The position numbers and the translations under genes are program-made. The notes under the pieces are model-generated. The model saw only the letters and a program-made list of their open reading frames with translations, ran no database searches and was not told the DNA's origin. Positions 8,960 to 15,124 of a stretch of DNA of 33,626 nucleotides are shown one piece after another. The stretch comes from an uncultured Clostridia bacterium (lineage in GTDB: Bacteria; Bacillota; Clostridia; Oscillospirales; Ruminococcaceae), in NCBI GenBank assembly GCA_944386445.1, contig CALXBD010000036.1, positions 1 to 33,626 on the forward strand. The letters run 5' to 3'. Positions within the stretch are counted from its first letter, which is position 1, and each line of letters starts with the position of its first letter.

Positions 8960-10315
8960 TCAGATAAGGGCCAACACGACAAAGTTCAAAATGAACAGTC
9001 CGGTGACCACCCAGAGAATCGGATGGATCTCTTTGGCCTGCTTTTTGCAGATCTTTACGATGCAGTATGTAATGAAGCCGAAAGCGATACCGTAAGAAAT
9101 GCTGTAGCAAAGGGCCATGAACAGGCCGGCAAAGAATGCGGGAACAGCCTCGGAGAAATCGGTCCAAGAGATTTCCTTAAAGCTGGAGAGCATCATAATG
9201 CCGACGACTACCAGTGCGGGAGCGGTAGCGGCATAAGGAACCGCACTGACAAAGGTAGAGAGGAAAGCACTGATAGCAAAGCAGATTGCCACGACTACGC
9301 TGGTCAGGCCGGTACGTCCGCCGGCGCCGATGCCTGCGGCACTTTCCACATAAGTGGTAGTGTTGGAGGTTCCGAACAGAGCGCCAATGGAGGTAGCGGT
9401 CGCATCAGCGAAGAGGGCCTTGTCCATTTTGGACTTAAAGCCGGCGCTGGTTTCCATGGTCTTTTCGTCTTCCGCGCTGAAGATGCCGGATTTGCGGCCG
9501 GTGCCGATGAAGGTGCCGATGGTATCAAAGGTATCGGTAATGCTGAAGGAGAAGATGGTAATCAGAGCCAGTGGAATCTTAGAGGCATCACTAAAGAGGG
9601 AAACAATGCCTTCTTCCTTAAAGATTGCAAGGAAAGTGGTGGGCAGAGCCTTGCAGGCTTCGGTAAAGCTGATGGTATCCTGGGTTGCGGTAACTCCCAG
9701 AGGAATACCTACCAGAGCAGTCACGATAATGCCGATCAGGATTGCGCCTTTCACATGGAGCACTTCCAGAATAATGATCAGGGCCAAGCCGAACAGGAAC
9801 AGCCAGAAAGCAGGCTGATTCAAAGTTGCCAGAGCGGGTACACCGGAACTAAAATCGATAATGCCGACATTGAGCAGACCGATGTAGGCGACAAAAATGC
9901 CGATACCGCCGCCGATGGCGTTCTGGAGGCTGTGAGGAATGGACTTGATGATGTACTTACGGATCTTAGTCACAGTCAGAATAATGTTGATCAAGCCGCA
10001 GATAAATACCATGCTCATTGCTTGCTGCCAGGTAAAGCCCAAACCGAAGCAGACAGTATAAGTAAAGAACGCGTTAAGGCCCATACCAGGTGCCTGCGCG
10101 TAAGGCACGTTAGCAAAGAGGCCCATAATCAAGGTGCCGATAATGGAAGAAATGATGGTTGCCAGAAAAACTGCGCCCCATTCCATTCCTGTTTCGCTCA
10201 GGATGGAAGGATTGACCACGATGATGTAAGCCATCGCGAAGAAGGTTGTCAAACCGGCAATGATTTCTGTTTTTACGTTAGTGCCGTTTGCCTTCAGCTT
10301 GAAAAACTTTTCCAT
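8960..10315 (-). CDS. NCS2 family nucleobase permease, AzgA/PbuG-like (guanine/hypoxanthine/adenine)
   Basis: A 451-residue transporter with 12-14 hydrophobic segments. It has the hallmarks of the AzgA-type branch of the NCS2 family: an N-terminal segment with EIIAGLTTFFAMAYI followed by VNPSILSETGM, the APGMGLNAFFTYTV motif (about 74-87) and SITDTFDTIGTFIGTG (about 257-272), in which an acidic residue contacts the base. The family imports purine bases with protons. The exact base cannot be read from the sequence. AGGAGGAG precedes the ATG, and a very good promoter is at 10379-10407. I looked for a purine riboswitch in the short leader (about 55 bases) and found none, so control is probably not by that mechanism. 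Confidence 0.92.
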   Translation of the reverse strand: MEKFFKLKANGTNVKTEIIAGLTTFFAMAYIIVVNPSILSETGMEWGAVFLATIISSIIGTLIMGLFANVPYAQAPGMGLNAFFTYTVCFGLGFTWQQAMSMVFICGLINIILTVTKIRKYIIKSIPHSLQNAIGGGIGIFVAYIGLLNVGIIDFSSGVPALATLNQPAFWLFLFGLALIIILEVLHVKGAILIGIIVTALVGIPLGVTATQDTISFTEACKALPTTFLAIFKEEGIVSLFSDASKIPLALITIFSFSITDTFDTIGTFIGTGRKSGIFSAEDEKTMETSAGFKSKMDKALFADATATSIGALFGTSNTTTYVESAAGIGAGGRTGLTSVVVAICFAISAFLSTFVSAVPYAATAPALVVVGIMMLSSFKEISWTDFSEAVPAFFAGLFMALCYSISYGIAFGFITYCIVKICKKQAKEIHPILWVVTGLFILNFVVLALI

Positions 10316-10378
10316 TCAGAAAACTCCTCCTGTTTTTTAAATATCCGCAGATCGCGTTGCGGCTCAAAAGACAGTAAT

Positions 10379-10407
10379 ATTATACCGCATCCCGGCATCA
10401 ACTTCAA
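10379..10407 (-). promoter_or_regulatory. Strong sigma-A promoter of the NCS2 permease gene
   Basis: Minus strand -35 TTGAAG (10402-10407), 17-base spacer, -10 TATAAT (10379-10384). The stretch 10408-10555 between this and the ferredoxin operator is AT-rich and shows no gene or clear structure. Confidence 0.8.
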
Positions 10408-10555
10408 GCAAAATTATCAGTTTATTTTTAAATCATTCATAATTGATTGTTTCCAACAACTATTTTCGCCTTTTTTCTCACGTATTTGTCAAATTCGATT
10501 ATTTCCCCTGTAAATTCCTGTTGAGATTTTTATTATTCTATACGCCATAAAGCCG

Positions 10556-10597
10556 TGTGATTTTGTCACAGTCACTTTTCATAAAATGAAATATACT
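10556..10597 (+). promoter_or_regulatory. Crp/Fnr-type operator and activator-dependent promoter of the ferredoxin operon
   Basis: The palindrome TGTGATTTTGTCACA (10556-10570) is followed 22 bases later by -10 TATACT (10592-10597). The sequence at the -35 position (CAGTCA) is poor. The palindrome centre lies 29 bases before the -10, at about -41, the class II activator position. The same 15 bases (GTGATTTTGTCACAG) at the same distance from TATACT occur upstream of trxA. Confidence 0.78.
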
Positions 10598-10625
10598 GGT
10601 ATCACTGAATAACGGGAGGTTTTTT

Positions 10626-10838
10626 ATGAATCAGATATCGGCAAAACGGCGAAAGGCCTTTGTAGACGAAGCATATTGTGTGGCGTGCGGCTGCTGCGTA
10701 AAAGTATGTCCCCTGAAAGCGATCACTGTTTTCAAAGGCATTACAGCTCGGGTCGACCGGGAGCGCTGCGTTGGCTGCGGAAAGTGCGCTAAAGAATGTC
10801 CCGCATCAGTCATTACAATCCAGGAGGCTGCCTTATGA
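10626..10838 (+). CDS. Dicluster 2[4Fe-4S] ferredoxin
   Basis: A 70-residue protein with two complete cluster motifs: C18-x2-C21-x2-C24-x3-C28-P and C48-x2-C51-x2-C54-x3-C58-P. It is therefore a low-potential electron carrier of about the size of clostridial ferredoxins. The extra Cys23 lies inside the first motif (CGCC). An 11-residue basic head (SAKRRK) precedes the fold. GGGAGG lies six bases ahead of the ATG. Its TGA overlaps the ATG of the next gene (ATGA), so the ferredoxin and the membrane Fe-S protein are translationally coupled and probably work together. Transcription is probably activated through the operator at 10556. Confidence 0.93.
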   Translation: MNQISAKRRKAFVDEAYCVACGCCVKVCPLKAITVFKGITARVDRERCVGCGKCAKECPASVITIQEAAL

Positions 10839-11416
10839 AAAAACGCTGGTATGATTATCTGTGGATTGCATCTGCCGTTTACCTAATTCTGGGCTTTTTC
10901 AACATTCTCTTTACATGGCTAGGGCTGCTTTGCTTCTTCATTCCCTTGATAATGGCTATTATTGGCAAAGACAAAGGCTACTGCAACCGATACTGCGGCA
11001 GAGGGCAGCTGTTTTCTCTGATTGGCGGAAGATTTGGCCTGTCAAGAAAGAAAGACGTCCCCCGCTGGCTGAAATCCAAATGGTTCCGTTATGGATTCCT
11101 TATTTTCTTTTTTGCCATGTTCTTTCAAATGCTTTGGACCACCTGGCTGGTCTTTTCGGGGGCCACAGACCTTAAGCAGGTTGTAACGCTTCTCTGGACC
11201 TTCAAACTGCCTTGGCACTGGGCCTATTATGGAGGAACTGCTCCGTGGGTGGCACAATTTGCCTTCGGATTTTACAGTGTCATGCTAACCTCCACCATTC
11301 TGGGGCTGCTGACCATGGTCCTGTTCAAGCCCCGCTCCTGGTGCGTCTACTGTCCGATGGGAACCATGACACAGCTCATCTGCAAAGCGCGCGGCGCAGT
11401 AAATTCAAAACGGTGA
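10835..11416 (+). CDS. Short NapH/NosR/CcoG-like membrane protein with two cysteine pairs
   Basis: A 193-residue polytopic protein with hydrophobic segments at about 9-43, 84-107, 138-164 and possibly 113-133. It has conserved-looking motifs C50-x3-C54 (CNRYCGRG) and C170-x2-C173-P (CVYCPMG), both near membrane edges. These match the paired membrane cysteine motifs of the NapH/NosR/CcoG-type 4Fe-4S proteins, but the soluble ferredoxin domains of those proteins are absent. The ferredoxin encoded by the overlapping upstream gene may supply that part in trans. The start at 10835 is fixed by the ATGA overlap. The likely role is electron transfer at or across the membrane; the acceptor is not known. 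Its stop codon lies inside the Crp-type operator of trxA. Confidence 0.8.
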   Translation: MKKRWYDYLWIASAVYLILGFFNILFTWLGLLCFFIPLIMAIIGKDKGYCNRYCGRGQLFSLIGGRFGLSRKKDVPRWLKSKWFRYGFLIFFFAMFFQMLWTTWLVFSGATDLKQVVTLLWTFKLPWHWAYYGGTAPWVAQFAFGFYSVMLTSTILGLLTMVLFKPRSWCVYCPMGTMTQLICKARGAVNSKR

Positions 11417-11453
11417 TTTTGTCACAGATAAATTACTTAAAACGCGCTATACT
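11412..11453 (+). promoter_or_regulatory. Crp/Fnr-type operator and promoter of trxA
   Basis: GGTGATTTTGTCACA (11412-11426) and -10 TATACT (11448-11453) with no good -35. The centre-to--10 distance (29) and the 15-base core are identical to the site upstream of the ferredoxin gene. The TGA stop of the preceding gene (11414-11416) is part of the operator. Confidence 0.78.
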
Positions 11454-11518
11454 ATAGACACTGAAGCAAAAAACTTCATTCACTGAAAATAATCATTATC
11501 TTTAAAGGAGGATATAAT

Positions 11519-11824
11519 ATGTCTGTTCTCACTGTTACCAATCAAAATTTCGAAAAGGAAATCCTGCAAAGCGAAAAACCTGTCCTTTTGGACTTCTGGG
11601 CCAGCTGGTGCGGCCCCTGCCGTTTAGTCAGCCCGATCGTAGACGAAATCGCCGAAGAACGCTCCGATGTCAAGGTCGGCAAGGTCAACGTGGATGAGCA
11701 GCAGGAATTAGCCGCTGCCTTCAAGGTCATGAGTATCCCCACACTGGTAGTTATCAAAGACGGAAAAATCATCAATCAGTCCGTCGGTGCTCGCCCCAAG
11801 GAACAAATTCTGGCAATGCTCTGA
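11519..11824 (+). CDS. trxA: Thioredoxin
   Basis: A 101-residue cytosolic thioredoxin with the active site WCGPC (Cys31, Cys34) and the cis-proline loop SIPTLVV (about 76-82). It carries reducing equivalents to disulfides. AAAGGAGG sits seven bases ahead of the ATG. The gene has its own Crp-type operator and promoter. In context it is the obvious cytosolic electron donor for the CcdA-like membrane protein encoded at 12659, which passes electrons outward to the TlpA-like protein. No thioredoxin reductase gene is present in the window. Confidence 0.96.
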   Translation: MSVLTVTNQNFEKEILQSEKPVLLDFWASWCGPCRLVSPIVDEIAEERSDVKVGKVNVDEQQELAAAFKVMSIPTLVVIKDGKIINQSVGARPKEQILAML

Positions 11825-11842
11825 TTCCATAACAAAAATATA

Positions 11843-11868
11843 CCCGCCGCAGTCCCTTCTGCGGCGGG
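11843..11868. terminator. Bidirectional terminator between trxA and the Crp/Fnr gene
   Basis: A perfect 10-bp stem CCCGCCGCAG/CTGCGGCGGG with a 6-base loop. The tail on the minus strand (TATATTTTTG) is better than the one on the plus strand. Confidence 0.8.
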
Positions 11869-11874
11869 CAATGT

Positions 11875-12537
11875 TTATATCGGCTGGGAGAGCTTCCTCA
11901 GCCGTTTTAAATCAGTCAGTTCGATGGTACCGCGGGAAAGCTTTACCAAACCCTCCTCCTGAAAATACCGCAGCATCCGGGTGACCACTTCCCTGGCTGT
12001 CCCAAGGTGAGCCGCGATTTTTTCATGGGTCAATTTCAAAGAAATTGTTTCCTCCATGGCGCTTTCCTGTAGCAGGAATTCCGCCAGCCGCTTATCGAAG
12101 CTTTTCCACAGAATCTGCTCCAGCAGCCACATAACCTCCGAAAATCGGCTTCCCATAATCTCATTTGTATAATTGGCGATCACCGCCGATTTCTCCATCA
12201 GGGCCTTATAAATATCCGGCGGGATCACCCAGATGTTGCTGTCCTTTTCCGCTTCGACGGTAATATCAAACTGGATATTCCGCATCATGCAGGATGCGGA
12301 CAACAGGCATAAATCCATTTCAAAAAGTCGGTACAAAGTGATTTCCCGGCCTTCGTCCGACACGATATATGCTCTAATCCTTCCGGAGCGAACCGCCACA
12401 AGGCCCAGGCAGTCAGAAGATCCGTTATGCAGGATCGTCCCCGCGGGCACGGAACGCAGCGATGCGCCCTTAGATAAAGACTCTTGCTCTTCGGCAGTCA
12501 GTTTATCCCAAATCGGGAAACAGCTTGCAAAATCCAT
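11875..12537 (-). CDS. Crp/Fnr family transcriptional regulator of the redox module
   Basis: A 220-residue regulator with an N-terminal cyclic-nucleotide-binding-type beta barrel (about 10-120) and a C-terminal winged helix (about 150-215). The recognition helix TAREVVTRML matches the R-E-x-x-x-R arrangement by which Crp reads GTGA half-sites. This agrees with the TGTGA/TCACA operators found at 10556 and 11412. Four cysteines (6, 43, 77, 83) include the C-x5-C pair in DLCLLSASC, where redox-sensing clostridial relatives often carry cysteines; no Fnr-like N-terminal cysteine cluster is present. The start at 12537 is supported by AAAGGGGGGG. The frame extends 29 codons further upstream, but that part would cover its own promoter. 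It is divergent from ccdA. Confidence 0.88.
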   Translation of the reverse strand: MDFASCFPIWDKLTAEEQESLSKGASLRSVPAGTILHNGSSDCLGLVAVRSGRIRAYIVSDEGREITLYRLFEMDLCLLSASCMMRNIQFDITVEAEKDSNIWVIPPDIYKALMEKSAVIANYTNEIMGSRFSEVMWLLEQILWKSFDKRLAEFLLQESAMEETISLKLTHEKIAAHLGTAREVVTRMLRYFQEEGLVKLSRGTIELTDLKRLRKLSQPI

Positions 12538-12562
12538 CCGTTCCCCCCCTTTCCATATCCTT

Positions 12563-12627
12563 AGTATACGTTTTTTTCCATACCCTGTCAAACACTCTTG
12601 ACAGGCGCGCCTGGAAAACGTCATAAT
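12563..12627. promoter_or_regulatory. Divergent promoters built on one palindrome (Crp/Fnr gene and ccdA)
   Basis: The perfect inverted repeat CCTGTCAA-N6-TTGACAGG (12584-12605) holds the -35 box of both divergent promoters. To the left: TTGACA, 17 bases, TATACT (12563-12568), driving the regulator gene. To the right: TTGACA (12598-12603), 18 bases, CATAAT (12622-12627), driving ccdA. A protein bound to the palindrome would block both. Confidence 0.75.
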
Positions 12628-12658
12628 AATATCATCTTATTCTTGAAAGGAGACATCC

Positions 12659-13321
12659 ATGCAGTACTTCATTTCTTTTCTGGAGGGTATCATTACCTTC
12701 ATTTCTCCCTGTCTGCTGCCGATGCTTCCCATTTACATCTCCTATTTTGCCGGCGGCGGCCAGCGCAGCACCCGTAAAACTCTGACCTGCGCCGGCGGTT
12801 TTGTCATTGGATTTACGCTGCTGTTTGTAGCCATGGGAGCTTTGGCCGGCACAGTGGGAAGCTTTCTGAAATCCCATCAGACCGCTGTAAACATTATTTC
12901 TGGACTGATTGTCATCTTTTTTGGCCTGAACTTTTTGGGCGTTTTCAAATTCAACCTGTTCCACGGCAGCAAGCGATCTGTAGACACCAAAAACCTGGGA
13001 TTCTTCTCTTCGCTGCTGTTCGGAGTGATCTTTTCCATTGGCTGGACACCCTGCGTAGGAGCATTTCTGGGGTCCGCGCTGATGCTGGCCTCCCAGCAAG
13101 GCCACGTTTTGGCTGGTATGCTTATGCTGCTTTGCTACTCTCTGGGATTAGGGGTACCGTTCCTTCTCAGTGCGGTTCTCATTGACAAACTCAAATCCAC
13201 CTTTGACTGGATCAAGCGCCATTACCGTGTTATCAATTTGGTATGCGGCAGTTTGCTTGTTCTCATCGGCCTGTTGATGGCAACCGGCCTGCTTGGGCGG
13301 CTGCTGATCCTGCTCAGCTAA
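12659..13321 (+). CDS. ccdA: CcdA/DsbD-family transmembrane thiol electron transporter
   Basis: A 220-residue protein with six hydrophobic segments and the two family cysteines: Cys18 in SPCLLP of the first helix and Cys132 in WTPCVG of the fourth. CcdA proteins accept electrons from cytosolic thioredoxin and pass them across the membrane to an extracytoplasmic thioredoxin-like partner. The length is typical of CcdA. GAAAGGAG precedes the ATG. The tlpA-like gene follows after 10 bases, so the two form an operon, and trxA with a Crp-type operator lies just beyond the divergent regulator. Without cytochrome c genes nearby, a general role in reducing extracytoplasmic disulfides is more likely than cytochrome maturation. 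Confidence 0.93.
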   Translation: MQYFISFLEGIITFISPCLLPMLPIYISYFAGGGQRSTRKTLTCAGGFVIGFTLLFVAMGALAGTVGSFLKSHQTAVNIISGLIVIFFGLNFLGVFKFNLFHGSKRSVDTKNLGFFSSLLFGVIFSIGWTPCVGAFLGSALMLASQQGHVLAGMLMLLCYSLGLGVPFLLSAVLIDKLKSTFDWIKRHYRVINLVCGSLLVLIGLLMATGLLGRLLILLS

Positions 13322-13331
13322 GGAGGTCCTT

Positions 13332-13958
13332 ATGAATAAGAATAAATCTCTTTTGATTTGGCTTGCGGTATTTGTTGTAGTAATTGGGGGTGCGGCCATC
13401 CTCTATGGCTGGCTTAGCAGCAAGGAAAAGCCGGACAATCTGGCCGTTCAAAGCAGCGCTGCTTCCTCTCAGCCGGAAGAGTCGTCCCAACAAAGCGCAG
13501 ATGAAAATTCGTCCGCGTCTTCTGAAGGCTCCGCAGAGACTACAAAGGCGCCGGATTTTACCGTAGAGGATGCCGACGGCAATCAAGTCAGCCTTTCCGA
13601 CTTTATCGGCAAGCCTGTCATTGTCAATTTCTGGTCCAGCAGATGCGGTCCCTGCCAAAGTGAAATGCCTGATTTCAACGATGCATATGAAGAACTGGGG
13701 GAAGACGTTCACTTTCTGATGGTCAATGTAACAGATGGTTACTGGGATACGCTGGATACTGCCAAAGAATATCTGGAGGGCCAGGATTTTACCTTCCCGG
13801 TATATTTTGACACTGCCTTAGATGCGTCAAATACTTATGGAATTACGGCTCTGCCGAGCACGTTCTTTATTGACGCTGAGGGCAACGCCATTGCCTGGGC
13901 TTCCGGTGCCATTGATCGGGAGACTCTTCAGCGCGGAGTTGATATGATTCTGCCGTAA
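13332..13958 (+). CDS. TlpA/ResA-like membrane-anchored thiol-disulfide oxidoreductase
   Basis: A 208-residue protein with an N-terminal uncleaved membrane anchor (about 7-27), a Ser/Glu-rich flexible linker (about 40-70) and a TlpA-like thioredoxin fold (about 73-205). The active site is WSSRCGPC (Cys105, Cys108) and the cis-Pro loop is TALPSTFFI. It sits outside the membrane and would receive electrons from CcdA. There is no lipobox cysteine, so it is a transmembrane anchor and not a lipoprotein. AGGAGG precedes the ATG. The substrate could be oxidised thiols of secreted proteins or an oxidant-removing enzyme; nothing in the window settles this. Confidence 0.92.
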   Translation: MNKNKSLLIWLAVFVVVIGGAAILYGWLSSKEKPDNLAVQSSAASSQPEESSQQSADENSSASSEGSAETTKAPDFTVEDADGNQVSLSDFIGKPVIVNFWSSRCGPCQSEMPDFNDAYEELGEDVHFLMVNVTDGYWDTLDTAKEYLEGQDFTFPVYFDTALDASNTYGITALPSTFFIDAEGNAIAWASGAIDRETLQRGVDMILP

Positions 13959-14007
13959 CTTTGGAAAAACGCATAACCCTTCCAAAACGTAATTGCAGAA
14001 AAAATCA

Positions 14008-14089
14008 AAAGTTTTACTCGATTTTTTTCAAAAAATCGCAGGGGTGAAGGGGGCAGCGCCCCTTCTCGCTCGTCGCAACGAGCGAAATC
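14008..14089 (+). repeat. 82-bp hairpin repeat, left copy
   Basis: AAAGTTTTACTCG, an AT hairpin (ATTTTTTT/AAAAAATCG), a GC hairpin (GGGGGCAGCGCCCC) and a third short hairpin ending GCGAAATC. The same architecture occurs inverted at 14292-14373. It resembles small dispersed intergenic repeats of clostridia; copy number elsewhere cannot be checked here. Confidence 0.75.
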
Positions 14090-14114
14090 TTTAAGATAAA
14101 AAAGAGCGCGGGAA

Positions 14115-14145
14115 AGGCGTGGAAAACCCACGCCTGGGGTTTTCC
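14115..14145 (+). other. Overlapping short inverted repeats between the two hairpin repeats
   Basis: AGGCGTGG/CCACGCCT (14115-14135) competes with a second pairing GGAAAACCC/GGGGTTTTCC (about 14121-14145). A further small stem ACGGC/GCCGT follows at about 14148. The 13959-14381 gap holds no gene; it is filled by these hairpins, the repeats and a terminator. Confidence 0.5.
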
Positions 14146-14183
14146 ATACGGCGTAAGCCGTCCGTTGTCTAAGAAACGTAAAA

Positions 14184-14222
14184 CTGCCGGACCATCCAGT
14201 GAATGGTCCGGCAGCGTTTTTT
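14184..14222. terminator. Strong intrinsic terminator
   Basis: A perfect 12-bp stem CTGCCGGACCAT/ATGGTCCGGCAG, loop of 7, followed by CGTTTTTT on the plus strand; four T residues follow on the minus strand. It probably ends the ccdA-tlpA transcript and insulates the XRE gene. Confidence 0.85.
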
Positions 14223-14291
14223 GTGGGAGTATTTTTTGGGGAACCCCTTGATAGGGTCCCTTACCCTTCCTGATCTTTATTTGTGATAGGG

Positions 14292-14373
14292 GATTTCGCA
14301 CTCTGCGGAGTGCGACCGAGGGCTCTGCCCTCTGGACACCCGCGATTTTTTAAAAAAAATCGAGTAAAACTTT
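14292..14373 (-). repeat. 82-bp hairpin repeat, right (inverted) copy
   Basis: Read on the minus strand it gives AAAGTTTTACTCG, an AT hairpin, a GAGGGCAGAGCCCTC hairpin and a third hairpin ending GCGAAATC. This is the same order and length as the left copy, with compensating changes in the stems. It ends eight bases from the stop codon of the XRE regulator gene. Confidence 0.75.
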
Positions 14374-14381
14374 CAATTTGC

Positions 14382-14699
14382 CTACCGCTTTTTGCTGCGC
14401 AGCCGCTCCAAAATCGCAGTCACGTGAACCAGGTCTTCCTCCGAAAGCTCGTAAATCGCGTCAATCGCCTGCTTTTGAAGCAGCGTCGTCTGCCGCTCTT
14501 CATCGAAAAACTCCTGCGGCGTGATTCCAAAATATTCGCAAATATATAAAAGCTCTGCTGCAGAAGGAAGCTGTGCTTTATTCATGATTCCATTAATATA
14601 ACTGGGATTATGCCCCAACTCCATGCTCAATTGTCTTTCAGATAGACCTTTTTGGATTCGAAGTTGCGCAATACGATCTCGAATAAACTGCTCGTCCAT
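14382..14699 (-). CDS. XRE-family helix-turn-helix regulator
   Basis: A 105-residue protein with a Cro/C1-type helix-turn-helix at about 8-62 (RIQKGLSERQLSMELG and then PSYINGIMN), followed by a short helical tail (QAIDAIYELSEEDLVHVTAIL) probably used for dimerisation. The frame is open 27 codons further upstream, but that part is hydrophobic and lacks a ribosome site, while GGTGGTGG precedes the ATG at 14699. It is divergent from the Spo0A-C-like gene. CTATA-N3-TATAG (14711-14723) covers its own -10 box and could be its operator. Targets other than itself are unknown. Confidence 0.82.
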   Translation of the reverse strand: MDEQFIRDRIAQLRIQKGLSERQLSMELGHNPSYINGIMNKAQLPSAAELLYICEYFGITPQEFFDEERQTTLLQKQAIDAIYELSEEDLVHVTAILERLRSKKR

Positions 14700-14710
14700 T
14701 TGACCACCAC

Positions 14711-14742
14711 CTATAGTATATAGAATAGCGCACGGCAGCCAA
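14711..14742 (-). promoter_or_regulatory. Promoter of the XRE gene with a CTATA-N3-TATAG palindrome
   Basis: Minus strand -35 TTGGCT (14737-14742), 16-base spacer, -10 TATACT (14715-14720). The palindrome at 14711-14723 overlaps the -10, consistent with self-repression. Confidence 0.5.
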
Positions 14743-14773
14743 AATATTATTGGACTATAGACCGCAAAAATTA

Positions 14774-14802
14774 TTGACATAATGTCTTTTAGGCTGTATT
14801 AT
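14774..14802 (+). promoter_or_regulatory. Promoter of the Spo0A-C-like gene
   Basis: -35 TTGACA (14774-14779), 17-base spacer, -10 TATTAT (14797-14802). A perfect 11-bp palindrome GACATAATGTC (14776-14786) overlaps the -35 and is a possible operator for the neighbouring XRE protein. Confidence 0.7.
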
Positions 14803-14854
14803 ATGATATATAGCGTTATTTATTACATAAATACCGTCTAAGAAGGTGCATTTT

Positions 14855-15076
14855 ATGAGTATGCGAAAAATTTACCGCACAATTGCCAAAAAATACGGCG
14901 TCTCCCCCTCCGAAGTGCGGCGTGATATGGATGCCGCTATCGCCGAAGCCTGGAACTCAGACGATTCCATTATCCGCGCATGGCAGCGCCATGTGCCCCA
15001 CCGCGGGGAAATTCCTTCCGCCGCCGAAGTGATCTCTTACGCCGCTAAAAAGGTCACCGAAAAAAACAAAGAATAA
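14855..15076 (+). CDS. Small stand-alone Spo0A C-terminal-domain-like protein
   Basis: A 73-residue protein. The segment IYRTIAKKYGVSPSEVRRDM, then a helix AAIAEAW, resembles the DNA-reading part of the Spo0A effector domain (in Spo0A, [20 protein letters not shown] then VAW). There is no receiver domain, so it could not be switched by phosphorylation. It may bind Spo0A-like sites or modulate sporulation genes; this is inference from resemblance. The ATG at 14855 is preferred, with AGAAGGTG about 9 bases upstream; an in-frame GTG at 14846 lies in the ribosome site. It has its own promoter and is followed by a terminator. Confidence 0.7.
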   Translation: MSMRKIYRTIAKKYGVSPSEVRRDMDAAIAEAWNSDDSIIRAWQRHVPHRGEIPSAAEVISYAAKKVTEKNKE

Positions 15077-15080
15077 AGCA

Positions 15081-15109
15081 TCCCGGGAAGGCTGTCTGCC
15101 CTCCCGGGA
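15081..15109 (+). terminator. Intrinsic terminator of the Spo0A-C-like gene
   Basis: TCCCGGGA-AGG/CCC-TCCCGGGA stem with a 7-base loop, then TTTCTTTT on the plus strand. It lies between convergent genes. Confidence 0.8.
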
Positions 15110-15124
15110 TTTCTTTTGCATAAC

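Noticed and set aside
9023..10513. 496-codon open frame antisense to the NCS2 permease gene
   Set aside because: Shadow of the permease; glycine- and aspartate-rich low-complexity product, no start signals.
10316..10555. Purine riboswitch upstream of the NCS2 permease
   Set aside because: The predicted leader is only about 55 bases and no purine-aptamer core (such as TCTACC with paired loops) could be found.
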